DNA of 64,000 bases from an uncultured Lachnospiraceae bacterium (lineage in GTDB: Bacteria; Bacillota; Clostridia; Lachnospirales; Lachnospiraceae), in NCBI GenBank assembly GCA_946414885.1, contig CAMKQH010000005.1, positions 62,001 to 126,000 of the forward strand. The letters are read 5' to 3'. A model generated the notes under the pieces. The model was not told where the DNA came from, made no database searches, and was given only the letters and a program-made list of their open reading frames with translations. Positions within the stretch are counted from its first letter, which is position 1. Every line of letters begins with the position of its first letter. This document shows positions 35,301 through 43,458 of this stretch, piece after piece. The position numbers were made by a program, and so were the translations under genes.

Positions 35301-35451
35301 TCATTTAATATTTTGGTTTGGTATTTTGCAAAACATGTGGTATGTATTACATATTAAAGCAAAACTTCTTGGATCTAAAAGTAAAGGGAGTCATTAGCTG
35401 TCATAATGATATTTAGAAAACTTTTTGGGAGCTATAATAAGGAGTTTACGC

Positions 35452-36642
35452 ATGAAGTTTACAATTGGAACAGCTTCGAACTCGCTGGGATTTGAGGAAT
35501 TATATGGACTAATAAAAAGTTCGTTGTTATATGCTGATGAGATAGAACTCATCGGCATGGTAGAATATGCTATATTTAAGTATTTCCCTAACAGAGTTAA
35601 TTCTGTCAAAGACTTTGATAGTTTAATGAACTCTTTTTTGCCGTTTCTAAAATCAATTGATAATGATGATGCAAAAAATGTAGTTTTTCAAATAGAAGAG
35701 CTCAAGAATAAAGTTGATCAATACATGCCCTACTTAAAAAAGAATCGAAGGCGAACGAAGGACGAATTGCTGGCACAACTGAAAATGAATAAAATGATAA
35801 ATGAACAAAAAGATGCTCTTGCCCTGGCGGCAGCACATTTTGCTGAAACGCCGCTTTCAAAAGAAATCCAAGGGTTAATGGAAAAAGGGGTTGTGTCTGT
35901 ATTTGATTATGGCTTTGAGGATTTTAACTTTGATAAACTGGCTGGAGGATATTTTGGTAATTTAATTAGAGTGATGCAAAACCATACCGCCTTTCCATTG
36001 TTCGATAAAACTAGCAGTGATGTCATTTCCTCCCTTTCAGAAAATAAAATACTTGATCTTGGACATGTTAACCAGGAAGTGCTGGTTCATGCAGGAATAG
36101 CAACAAATATATTAATGACTTTACCAACGTTAGAGAAGGCGTCATTTGATGAGATTCTTAGCTTCAAAAAAGAGATGGAAGGTCCGCTTGTTAATTTCCG
36201 AAAAGCGATATTTGATTTTTCAGAAATGGTTGAATCGCATCCTTGGGATGAGGATTTTCAATATGATTGTTTAAAAATATATAGCACGGAAGTTGCTCCG
36301 CGCGTCGAAGAATTAAACGAACTATCTTCAGAAACTTCTGTGCTTAAGAATATGGGAAGGAAAGTACTCGCGGATGAAGAAATAAGAAAAAAGGCATCTT
36401 GGGCAGTTGGAGGATTAGTTACAACTATTACTACGACATCAAATATGATGGGGGCAATAAATGTCTTTAGAGACTGGATTCTTGGTTTGTCATTGTTGGT
36501 GGTAGCACCAAATGCAGCTTCTGCTTTCTTAAAAACATTAAGCATGCGTAGCGAGGCTAAAGAAGAAGTAAAGAAATACGAAAAAGAAATACATGGTAAC
36601 TCAATGTATTACTATTACAAAGCTTCAAAGGAATTGAAATAA
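35452..36642 (+). CDS. Unknown protein next to the defence operon
   Basis: 396 residues, mostly helical. A Lys-rich segment near 100 (KKNRRRTKDELLAQLKMNK) is followed by helices. Near the C-terminus are two hydrophobic stretches (ASWAVGGLVTTITTTSNMM and WILGLSLLVVAPNAASAFL) that could be a membrane hairpin. ATG 35452 has AAGGAG at good spacing; a 150-base gap with no terminator separates it from the operon. It shares the AT-rich composition. A membrane effector is conceivable but unproven. Confidence 0.6.
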   Translation: MKFTIGTASNSLGFEELYGLIKSSLLYADEIELIGMVEYAIFKYFPNRVNSVKDFDSLMNSFLPFLKSIDNDDAKNVVFQIEELKNKVDQYMPYLKKNRRRTKDELLAQLKMNKMINEQKDALALAAAHFAETPLSKEIQGLMEKGVVSVFDYGFEDFNFDKLAGGYFGNLIRVMQNHTAFPLFDKTSSDVISSLSENKILDLGHVNQEVLVHAGIATNILMTLPTLEKASFDEILSFKKEMEGPLVNFRKAIFDFSEMVESHPWDEDFQYDCLKIYSTEVAPRVEELNELSSETSVLKNMGRKVLADEEIRKKASWAVGGLVTTITTTSNMMGAINVFRDWILGLSLLVVAPNAASAFLKTLSMRSEAKEEVKKYEKEIHGNSMYYYYKASKELK

Positions 36643-36749
36643 TTATTCATTAAGGGGATCAAAAATACGGATGCCTGAGTTTCAGAAACCTGTTTTTTGT
36701 TAATCGTATCGGGTATAATTTCTAAGATTTTTGAATTGCACTCAAGTTT

Positions 36750-36778
36750 TTAAACCGTGCGCGACAATGTATTATAAT
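36750..36778 (+). promoter_or_regulatory. Candidate promoter for the helicase-nuclease gene
   Basis: TTAAAC (36750-36755), 17-base spacer, TATAAT (36773-36778), 36 bases before the ATG. Confidence 0.45.
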
Positions 36779-36814
36779 AATTTTTCTAGTTTGATTTACG
36801 AAGGAGTAAGTGTT

Positions 36815-39800
36815 ATGAATTCGGTTTGCAAAGAATTATTCCGGGCTATTCATGAAGGAAAATGGCTAAAAATCGAATATCGTAATAAAACTGGTGACGT
36901 TACTAACTACTGGATTGGGATAAAGTCTGTTGATGTTGGCAAAAGGATGCTGGTGGTCGATGGATTACATCTGGGGTTTTATTCTTTGGAGGAACTTCGG
37001 ATATATATTGATTCCATTCAGACGGCCGTAATCATAGATGGCACTTATTGTCCGATTAATAAATCATTAGTTGAAGATATTGCGATGCACCCTGACAAGT
37101 ATAAAACGCTCTTCGACAATGTCGTAAATCTGAAGATTCTGAATTATCTTGAGATGTGTAACCGGCTTGATACGACCCCGTATTTTACTGAATATGAGCT
37201 GATAAAGTTTTTGGATAGGGATTCATTTAGCGCCAAAGAGTATACGCTTAATCGAGCACAGTTTGCTGAGATAGTTAGAAACTTTTCTATTAGGGCAGAT
37301 AAGAAAAAGAACGCTACTCAGACTGGAAATATACGAGTTAAGCAGCTTGCGATGAATGTGCTAAGTATCAACACCAAGAAAGGACTTTATCCACTTGCGT
37401 ACAAAAAACTGAATCTTGACGTGAAAGCGGCTAAAATGGTTCCGGAAGAAACGATTACGATTTGCACGGAGTTCATGATAGATGGAACTCATAAGGAGAA
37501 TATAAGGAAGTATCTCGATGCAGATGATTACGAGTTGCTTACGGATTATGAAAAAAATCAAGAACTTATTAAAAACGCAATAACAAAATATACTGCGGGC
37601 AAAGCGATTGTAGATGACATGCCATATGTTATTGGTATTGGCATGGACATAATAGTTGATCTTCATAAAGAATATCAGGCTATTGTAGAAATGTATGAAA
37701 AAAAGAATGTTACGTTTCCTGTCAAAGCATTTTTTGGAGATCTTCTTGAAAAGCCACGGAGAATCAAAAGTTATCCCATAGCATTGATAGATAATAAGAT
37801 CAATCTCGATCAGCTTCTTTCGATAAACAAAGCAATGCAGTATCCGACGGCTTACATTCAGGGGCCGCCCGGAACTGGGAAAACCAATACTATAATGAAT
37901 ACTATTGTGACTGCTTTCTTCAACGAGCGAACAGTCTTATTTGTATCTTACAATAATCACCCGATTAACGGAGTTTTTGACAAACTCCGTAGTCTGAAAT
38001 ATAAAGATAAAACCATTCCATTTCCGGTACTTCGATTGGGGAATACGGATAAAGTAAAAGAATCCTTACGCTATATTCGTGAACTATATAAGCAGGTTGA
38101 AGCTATTAACATTTTCGAAAAGACGCTTGATAAACGAAAAGATGATCGGAAGGAACGAGCAAAGCAATTGACAGAACTTCTGAAAGTCTATGAGGACTAT
38201 ATAGACTTGAAAGAAAGAAAAGAAACCTTAAATAGGCTTATAGAGTATCATGATCAAAGTGCTACGTCAGCGGCTCTGTTTCCGTTTGAAATGGATCTTC
38301 AAGGAAGACAGATGAAGCAGATCGATGATGCTATTTCAGCCAAGCCGAAGGTAACGGAAAATGATGCATTAAAACTTTTGGACAGAAATGAAGAAGAGTT
38401 TTTACAGTATCTCTATTATGTTTCGGCTAAATACGTAAAACGACTTAGTGAAGAGAAATATGCTGAATTGAGGGGCATCATCAACAATGAAGATAGCGAT
38501 GCGGCAGTTCAGGCGCTTAATAAATACATTTCGGAATCAGATAATGTTAGGAAGCTCCAAAGGATCTTCCCGGTGATCATTACCACTTGTATTTCAGCGC
38601 ATAGAATTGGAAAAGCAGAACCGCTTTTTGATATGACGATAATGGACGAGGCAAGTCAGTGCAATACTGCCATGTCATTGATTCCAATCATCAGAGGAGA
38701 AAATCTGATGCTGGTCGGTGACCCGCAGCAGCTGAATCCGGTTATTTTGCTTGATGATTTTACTAATCGTCGTCTGATGAAGGAATATAGTGTTCCGGAA
38801 GAATATAATTACAGAACGAATTCGATATATAAGGTTTATCTTGCCAGTGATTCCGTCAGTGACGAAATTCTGTTGCATAACCATTACAGGTGTGATCCGA
38901 GAATCATTGGTTTCAACAACAAAAAGTACTACAATTCATTACTGAGTATTCAAGCTAAGTCAGGAGCGGAGGATCCGCTGGTTTACGTCGAAATCGAGAA
39001 TGCAGAACAAGCCGTCAGGAATACCTCTGCGTCCGAAGTTAAAAGTATCGTAGAGTATGTTAAAGCAAATAAGGACAAAAATATTGGTATTATAACTCCT
39101 TTTGTAAATCAAAAAGAGATGATAGACAATGCTCTTAAAGAGCAAGGACTCACTAGCATTGCGTGTGGAACCGTTCATTCTTTCCAGGGAGATGAAAAGG
39201 ATGTTGTCCTTTTCTCTACGGCTATTGGAGCGAACACTCAGGTTGGAACGTATGAATGGCTGAAGAGTAACCGTGAATTGATAAACGTTGCTACTTCCAG
39301 GGCTAAAAACAAGCTGATTGTTCTAGCTGATTCCAACAATGTTGAGAGACTTCATTCCCAAAGCAATTCGGATGATGATCTGTACGAACTATTACAGTAT
39401 GTTAAGGGGGAGGGCAAAACGGTAGTAACGCCCAAGGTGACAAATTCGCGAGCACTAGGCGTGAAGCCTTTTAGTACCGAGACAGAAACGGCATTTCTGC
39501 AGAATCTTACACATGCCTTGGAAAATATTTGGTTGACTCAGTCAAAGTATGTTATTCATAAAGAGGTAGCCATTTCACAAGTGTTTCAAGATAATGTAGG
39601 CTATGAAGGATTGTTTTATACGGGACGTTTTGACTTTGTGGTATATGAAAAATATAAAGATCGAGAAACCCCGGTATTGGCAATCGAACTTGATGGCAAG
39701 GAACATCTTGATGATGATGTGGTCCGCAGGCGCGATGTTGAGAAAAATAAGATTTGCCGTGAACATAATCTTCAGTTGATTCGCGTCGAAAACACTTATG

Positions 39801-39859
39801 CACGAAGATATAATTATATTAAAAGCATATTGATGAGCTATTTTGCTATAAAACATTAA
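36815..39859 (+). CDS. WYL-like domain + SF1 helicase + DUF2726-like nuclease fusion
   Basis: 1014 residues from ATG 36815 (AAGGAG upstream). The N-terminus (AIHEGKWLKIEYRNKTGD, then YWIGIKSVD) looks like a WYL ligand-sensing domain. The centre is an SF1 helicase: Walker A AYIQGPPGTGKTNTI (near 350), DEAD-like TIMDEASQC (near 610), VGDPQQLNPVI, and GTVHSFQGDEKDVV with ATSRAKNKL. The last 120 residues have the DUF2726-type nuclease pattern: GRFDFVVYE, LAIELDGKEH and RRRDVEKNKICREH. The domain set points to a single-protein defence effector controlled by a bound nucleic acid or nucleotide. It is followed 18 bases later by a macrodomain gene. Confidence 0.87.
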   Translation: MNSVCKELFRAIHEGKWLKIEYRNKTGDVTNYWIGIKSVDVGKRMLVVDGLHLGFYSLEELRIYIDSIQTAVIIDGTYCPINKSLVEDIAMHPDKYKTLFDNVVNLKILNYLEMCNRLDTTPYFTEYELIKFLDRDSFSAKEYTLNRAQFAEIVRNFSIRADKKKNATQTGNIRVKQLAMNVLSINTKKGLYPLAYKKLNLDVKAAKMVPEETITICTEFMIDGTHKENIRKYLDADDYELLTDYEKNQELIKNAITKYTAGKAIVDDMPYVIGIGMDIIVDLHKEYQAIVEMYEKKNVTFPVKAFFGDLLEKPRRIKSYPIALIDNKINLDQLLSINKAMQYPTAYIQGPPGTGKTNTIMNTIVTAFFNERTVLFVSYNNHPINGVFDKLRSLKYKDKTIPFPVLRLGNTDKVKESLRYIRELYKQVEAINIFEKTLDKRKDDRKERAKQLTELLKVYEDYIDLKERKETLNRLIEYHDQSATSAALFPFEMDLQGRQMKQIDDAISAKPKVTENDALKLLDRNEEEFLQYLYYVSAKYVKRLSEEKYAELRGIINNEDSDAAVQALNKYISESDNVRKLQRIFPVIITTCISAHRIGKAEPLFDMTIMDEASQCNTAMSLIPIIRGENLMLVGDPQQLNPVILLDDFTNRRLMKEYSVPEEYNYRTNSIYKVYLASDSVSDEILLHNHYRCDPRIIGFNNKKYYNSLLSIQAKSGAEDPLVYVEIENAEQAVRNTSASEVKSIVEYVKANKDKNIGIITPFVNQKEMIDNALKEQGLTSIACGTVHSFQGDEKDVVLFSTAIGANTQVGTYEWLKSNRELINVATSRAKNKLIVLADSNNVERLHSQSNSDDDLYELLQYVKGEGKTVVTPKVTNSRALGVKPFSTETETAFLQNLTHALENIWLTQSKYVIHKEVAISQVFQDNVGYEGLFYTGRFDFVVYEKYKDRETPVLAIELDGKEHLDDDVVRRRDVEKNKICREHNLQLIRVENTYARRYNYIKSILMSYFAIKH

Positions 39860-39877
39860 TGTAAGGAGGATGCCAAA

Positions 39878-40414
39878 ATGCCGATAGAACCAATTCATGG
39901 TTCCTGTGCGGACCAAGAGGTTGACATAGTGGTGAATGCAGCAAATAGATATTTGGCAGCAGGCGGTGGAATTTGCGGAGAGATCTTTAAGAAAGCAGGC
40001 ATGGAGGAATTAACTGCGGCATGTGGGAAGTATAAGACGCCACTGGAGGACGGAGAAGTTGTAATTACTCCTTCTTTTGGAATTAAAAATGCGAAAGCAA
40101 TTATCCATGCGGTAGGACCGAATTTTGGAGCTACGCCCAAGGCCTTTAAGGAACTGTATAATGCCTATTATAATTCGCTAATGCTGATGAAGGACAAAGG
40201 CTATCACAGTATTGCGTTCCCGCTGATCAGCGCGGGAATCTTTGGAGGCTCTTTGACTAATCCAGCCGAGGTATCTACAAGGCAGTGTGACAAGGCGTAT
40301 AATGATTTTATAGAAAAATACCCAGATTATGAAGTAAGAGCGTATTTATGTGCCTATGGCGATGATGAGTACGCTACAACAATGGAGTATTTTTATTTCA
40401 CTCCACAAAATTAA
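39878..40414 (+). CDS. Macrodomain protein
   Basis: 178 residues. The ADP-ribose-binding motifs are present: DIVVNAANRYLAAGGGICGE at the start and IAFPLISAGIFGGSL in the second loop. Macrodomains bind or hydrolyse ADP-ribose, O-acetyl-ADP-ribose or ADP-ribosylated targets. GTAAGGAGG precedes the ATG. It is close enough to the helicase-nuclease gene to be cotranscribed and ends at a terminator. A second macrodomain gene occurs at 49299. Confidence 0.88.
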   Translation: MPIEPIHGSCADQEVDIVVNAANRYLAAGGGICGEIFKKAGMEELTAACGKYKTPLEDGEVVITPSFGIKNAKAIIHAVGPNFGATPKAFKELYNAYYNSLMLMKDKGYHSIAFPLISAGIFGGSLTNPAEVSTRQCDKAYNDFIEKYPDYEVRAYLCAYGDDEYATTMEYFYFTPQN

Positions 40415-40425
40415 GCGGTTATTCG

Positions 40426-40456
40426 GGGTGTAGCCATCTCTAGCTATGCCCTTTTT
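40426..40456 (+). terminator. Intrinsic terminator
   Basis: GGGTGTAGC (40426-40434) pairs with GCTATGCCC (40443-40451) with two G-T pairs, followed by TTTTT. Its sequence resembles the hairpins at 44149 and 49875. Confidence 0.7.
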
Positions 40457-40459
40457 CGA

Positions 40460-40488
40460 TTGAAAACAATAATGTAATGGATTATAAT
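40460..40488 (+). promoter_or_regulatory. Strong promoter before a gene relic
   Basis: TTGAAA (40460-40465), 17-base spacer, TATAAT (40483-40488). It now drives the short relic at 40521 and perhaps the gene at 40612. Confidence 0.65.
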
Positions 40489-40520
40489 AATGGTAAGTGA
40501 AAAGATAAGGTGGGCTGTGT

Positions 40521-40586
40521 ATGGATAGCAAAAAACTAGAGCGCTGGGCTCAGCTTTTATTTGTACGGAAGGAAAATAAAATGTAG
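40521..40586 (+). pseudogene. Start fragment of a larger gene, possibly DUF4011-type helicase
   Basis: Twenty-one codons, MDSKKLERWAQLLFVRKENK plus one residue. The opening resembles the N-terminus of large DUF4011/AAA helicases (KLExWxxxLLD...). It breaks off after LL, consistent with a deletion that left the promoter and first codons. Confidence 0.35.
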
Positions 40587-40611
40587 AACAAAACGGGAAA
40601 GAAGGGATCGA

Positions 40612-41217
40612 ATGCCTAAAACATGTATGAATTGCGGATGCAAGCTAGGGTTTTTGACAGGTGAACATTTTGATGGATCGTTGTGCGATAAATGTTTTGT
40701 AATGTTTGGGGGATCGGAAATTCATTATTTGGAAAACGATCCAGACGAGTACTTAAATGTATACGAAGAAATAAAAAAGAAAATAGATGCTAAAGCAGAT
40801 TTAAATGCAGACAAGGATAGAATTAAAAATGCTTTCCTTTCTTTTATGGATAATCAATTTAAATATATCACGGGAAGCGGTCTCGGCGAGTTTTTTGCCC
40901 GCAAAGAAGCTGATCAAAGAAGAATTTTAAGAAATAAAGAGAAGGAAGTTCAGCATGTCAGATACGCAAAATCTTTTAGAGAATATTATGAGTATGATGT
41001 TGTAACAATTATTAATGAAGATCACGGTACGGTAGATAAGGCTAAAATGATGGAAATTCTTGCAGAGCATTCGAAAAACGGTTGGAAGCTCCACACGATC
41101 TATTCGAATGAATTAGGGAAGAATGCGCTTAAAATACTTGGTATTGGCATAAATTCTACTGCGTGCGAGGATGTTATGATTTTCGAACGCCGGGTAGAAA
41201 ACATTGATGAAGAATAA
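40612..41217 (+). CDS. Zinc-ribbon protein with C-terminal DUF4177-like domain
   Basis: 201 residues. Two Cys pairs at the start (CMNCGC and CDKC) form a likely zinc ribbon; a helical middle follows. Residues about 135-195 (YEYDVVTIINEDHGTVD, then MMEILAEHSKNGWKLHTIY, and MIFERR at the end) match the small DUF4177-like fold also encoded alone at 48027. ATG 40612 is supported by GAAGGG. The codon pattern (GATGTT, AATGTA) is not host-like. Its function is unknown. Confidence 0.7.
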   Translation: MPKTCMNCGCKLGFLTGEHFDGSLCDKCFVMFGGSEIHYLENDPDEYLNVYEEIKKKIDAKADLNADKDRIKNAFLSFMDNQFKYITGSGLGEFFARKEADQRRILRNKEKEVQHVRYAKSFREYYEYDVVTIINEDHGTVDKAKMMEILAEHSKNGWKLHTIYSNELGKNALKILGIGINSTACEDVMIFERRVENIDEE

Positions 41218-41307
41218 ATCTAGTTAGAAGAGTAGTTAACGTGCAATTGGCGACGGAAGAAAAGCGTTTTATTGACGAAGCAATGAGCGGATATCTCCAA
41301 GTCAAGA

Positions 41308-41505
41308 TTTAATCTGTTAATGGCAATGAGAGAATTCACGGAGAATGATCTTTATTGCGTCGGAGATGATTGGCAGAGTATATATAGGTTTGCGGGAAGT
41401 GATTTGAGCCATGCACTTAATTTTTCGAAGTACTTGGGGTAATCCGAGAAAAGCAAAATTTAAAACTACATATAGATTTAACGCAAAAGGAGTTAGGAAT
41501 ATTTG
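41308..41505 (+). pseudogene. UvrD/helicase IV-type fragment with frameshift
   Basis: The frame around 41320-41440 encodes YCVGDDWQSIYRFAGSD, the highly conserved motif II/III region of helicase IV-like UvrD proteins, then NFSKYLG and a stop. In another frame the expected next segment continues (KAKFKTTYRFN, 41450-41485). Only about 60 codons remain of a gene normally over 600 codons. A clear relic of a lost DNA helicase. Confidence 0.7.
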
Positions 41506-41506
41506 C

Positions 41507-41851
41507 ATGAACATTCAAATCTTCGGCACAAAGAAGTGTAACGACACAAAGAAAGCCGAGCGCTATTTCAAGGAGCGTGGCATCAAATATCAGTTCATAG
41601 ACATGAAGGAAAAGGGCATGAGCAAGGGCGAGTTCACTGCCGTGGCGCAGGCGAATGGCGGCATTGAAAGCATGCTTGATCCAAATGCGAAGGACAAGGA
41701 CGCGCTGGCGCTGATCAAGTACATCGCGGAAGAGGATAAGGTTGCGAAAATCCTTGAGAATCAGCAGGTACTCAAGACGCCGATCGTAAGAAATGGGAAG
41801 CAGTCAACGATAGGGTATCAGCCGGAAGTATGGAAGAAGTGGGAGACTTAA
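41507..41851 (+). CDS. ArsC/Spx-family thioredoxin-fold protein
   Basis: 114 residues. Starts NIQIFGTKKCNDTKKAERYF, the ArsC/Spx fold with a single N-terminal Cys (CNDT, not the CXXC of some Spx proteins). It ends with LKTPIVRNGKQSTIGYQPE, the conserved TPxxR segment. Members are arsenate reductases or redox regulators; which applies here is unclear. ATG 41507 starts the conserved domain and AAAAGGAG lies about 20 bases before it. Host-like codon use, although it lies among relics. Confidence 0.85.
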   Translation: MNIQIFGTKKCNDTKKAERYFKERGIKYQFIDMKEKGMSKGEFTAVAQANGGIESMLDPNAKDKDALALIKYIAEEDKVAKILENQQVLKTPIVRNGKQSTIGYQPEVWKKWET

Positions 41852-41867
41852 ATTATTAGGGATTACT

Positions 41868-42014
41868 ATGAAAGGCAGGGATTATCGCATGGTAGGGAAG
41901 TATCCGGTAATTACTCTGTGTGGAAGCACCAGATTTAAGGAGCAGTTTCTGAAAGCACAAAAGCGTTTAACGCTGGAAGGCAACATTGTCATTTCGCTTC
42001 GTGTTGTTCGATAA
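41868..42014 (+). pseudogene. Truncated nucleoside-deoxyribosyltransferase-like/DUF4406-like gene
   Basis: Forty-eight codons. KYPVITLCGSTRFKEQFLKA with AQKRLTLEGNIVIS is the start of a family of small nucleotide-processing enzymes normally about 120-150 residues long. After ISL the frame leaves the family pattern and stops. The following bases (to 42063) contain another short open segment ending in YDRAIREVEE that may come from a different gene. Confidence 0.55.
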
Positions 42015-42200
42015 GGTTACGCAGATGGCATATGACAGGGCGATTCGGGAAGTGGAAGAGTAATGACCGACCTTGGGCAACAAAGACGTTTTGACATCTT
42101 CTCCACCCTTGAAATATAAGGGATTTCTCAATTGCATGGACGGAAATTTTCGAAGACGCTTGTAGATAGTGACGAAATTGGTTTTTGTGGCTTGGACTTA

Positions 42201-42230
42201 TTGACTTCCGAAATTACCACGTGATACATT
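42201..42230 (+). promoter_or_regulatory. Promoter of the decayed small-toxin gene
   Basis: TTGACT (42201-42206), 18-base spacer, TACATT (42225-42230), followed by an AAGGAAAG ribosome-binding-like site. The CACGTGATACATTTTCA block recurs at 61170 and 61688. Confidence 0.6.
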
Positions 42231-42234
42231 TTCA

Positions 42235-42324
42235 GACAAGGAAAGTCAATTATTCCAATTTTGTATTTTCATTGTTGCCCTTATTGGACTTTGTTACAAA
42301 GTCTTTAAGGACAAAAAGAAATAG
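42235..42324 (+). pseudogene. Decayed type I toxin-like hydrophobic peptide
   Basis: The frame ending at TAG 42322-42324 encodes QLFQFCIFIVALIGLCYKV followed by FKDKKK. This is the layout of the small holin-like membrane toxins of Bacillota: one membrane span and a Lys-rich end. No ATG, GTG or TTG exists in frame after the preceding stop at 42202; a GTG at 42221 is one base out of phase. So the toxin appears inactivated by a frameshift at its start. Confidence 0.5.
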
Positions 42325-42416
42325 CCGCCAACTATTCGCAGTAGTTGACGGCTAATGACATAGTACGTTAGCCATACGAACTATTTGAGGGTAGCCGCCT
42401 CTGTGGCTTTCCCCTT
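42313..42416 (-). ncRNA. Predicted antisense RNA of a type I toxin-antitoxin-like element
   Basis: From the minus-strand promoter at 42423-42451 a transcript of about 100 bases would run to a 13-bp hairpin (42322-42334 with 42342-42354) followed by a U-rich tail (complement of 42313-42321). The hairpin has a U-G pair on the minus strand but a C-A mismatch on the plus strand, supporting the minus orientation. It overlaps the 3' end of the toxin-like frame. The copy at 43245 conserves hairpin and promoter. Confidence 0.55.
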
Positions 42417-42422
42417 AAAAAG

Positions 42423-42451
42423 AATATAACACATTCCTATTGAACGCGCAA
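42423..42451 (-). promoter_or_regulatory. Promoter of the antisense RNA
   Basis: On the minus strand TTGCGC (42446-42451), 17-base spacer, TATATT (42423-42428). Confidence 0.6.
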
Positions 42452-42489
42452 GGGATATTCTGAAAAGATAGAATCGAGGGATGGAAATG

Positions 42490-42723
42490 ATGGATTCAAT
42501 TTTAATCAAAGACACCACCAGAGAAGAGCGGGAGCGGATCGTGGCGGAGTCAATAGGAGACATGAGCGGTTCCTGTGACGGATGCATGGCAGGTCTGGCG
42601 GACATGTATCAGGATTATATAGACGGGAAGAAGGAGATTCGCGAGATCAACATGGAGTTCCGCGCGAGATATGAATCAGGCGTGGACGGACCAGAGAAGG
42701 AAAGTTATTTCTGCTGGAGGTAA
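42490..42723 (+). CDS. Small conserved-looking protein
   Basis: About 77 residues (start 42490; 42481 and 42487 are alternatives, GAGGG upstream favours the later ones). Begins MDSILIKDTTREERERIVAE, contains CDGC, and continues ADMYQDYIDGKKEIREINME. I have the impression of a short family widespread in Clostridia but cannot assign a function. It lies 16 bases before the SMI1/KNR4 gene. Confidence 0.6.
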   Translation: MDSILIKDTTREERERIVAESIGDMSGSCDGCMAGLADMYQDYIDGKKEIREINMEFRARYESGVDGPEKESYFCWR

Positions 42724-42739
42724 AGAGGAGGATAAATGA

Positions 42740-43246
42740 ATGTCGACATTTGATTTTGACGTAACGGAGCTTTTTGACAAAGAGAGCGAATATGGGAAGC
42801 AGTTCCATTTTGATGCCCCGACGGACGAGATGATCAGACGGGCGGAGGAGAAGCTTGGATATAAATTCCCGCCGTCGTATCTGGAGCTTTTGCGGACTTG
42901 GAATGGCGGTATCATTGGGGATGACTATGACGAGAGCTGGCTTTCTACCATCTATGGCATCGCGCCTGATCAGAATGGATATAATGGCTTGGAAGAAATG
43001 TTTGATAACTGGCGTGATGAGTGGGAGTATCCCGACGTGGGCATTCCTTTTGGCGAAACGCAGACGGCCGGCCATGACATGTATTACATGGATTTCCGTA
43101 CGGTCTCCGCGGACGGCGAGCCGATCATCATCCGCATCGACAACGAGATGGACAACGAGGAGTATTTCGTCGCCCAAAACCTCCCTGAATTCCTTGGCAT
43201 GATATATCGTAATGAAGACATGCAGGGAACGCTGATGAAGGGGTAA
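42740..43246 (+). CDS. SMI1/KNR4 family protein
   Basis: 168 residues. Pattern of the SMI1/KNR4 (SUKH) fold: IRRAEEKLGYKFPPSYLELL, then TWNGGI, with a later FGETQTAGHDMYYMDFR. In bacteria these are often immunity proteins against contact-dependent or polymorphic toxins, though no toxin gene is next to it. AGGAGG precedes ATG 42740. A deleted copy of the same gene lies at 52831-52918. Confidence 0.85.
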   Translation: MSTFDFDVTELFDKESEYGKQFHFDAPTDEMIRRAEEKLGYKFPPSYLELLRTWNGGIIGDDYDESWLSTIYGIAPDQNGYNGLEEMFDNWRDEWEYPDVGIPFGETQTAGHDMYYMDFRTVSADGEPIIIRIDNEMDNEEYFVAQNLPEFLGMIYRNEDMQGTLMKG

Positions 43247-43342
43247 AAAAGAAATAGCCGCCAACTATTCGCAGTAGTTGACGGCTAAACGCTAGTTTGG
43301 CATTAAACTATTGAGGGTAGCCGTCTCTACGGCTTTCCCCTT
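43245..43342 (-). ncRNA. Second copy of the predicted antisense RNA, without a toxin frame
   Basis: The hairpin (43255-43267 with 43275-43287), the GAGGGTAGCCG block and the promoter are nearly identical to the 42313-42451 element, but the spacer between differs and no toxin-like frame overlaps. Its U-rich tail runs into the stop codon of the SMI1/KNR4 gene, so it also gives that gene a hairpin at its 3' end. Confidence 0.5.
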
Positions 43343-43348
43343 AAAAAG

Positions 43349-43377
43349 AATATAACACATTCTTATTGTATGTGCAA
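43349..43377 (-). promoter_or_regulatory. Promoter of the second antisense RNA copy
   Basis: On the minus strand TTGCAC (43372-43377), 17-base spacer, TATATT (43349-43354). Confidence 0.6.
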
Positions 43378-43458
43378 GGAATGAGAAAAATATTCTAATC
43401 TGAAAGAAGCAAATGTTTTTGCTCCGCCGTAATTTTCGCGATACTGAGGAGAAACTAT

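Noticed and set aside
23622..36814. Integrase, attachment repeats or transposase bounding the defence operon
   Set aside because: No recombinase gene and no convincing direct repeat at the edges could be found, so the island ends are judged by composition only.
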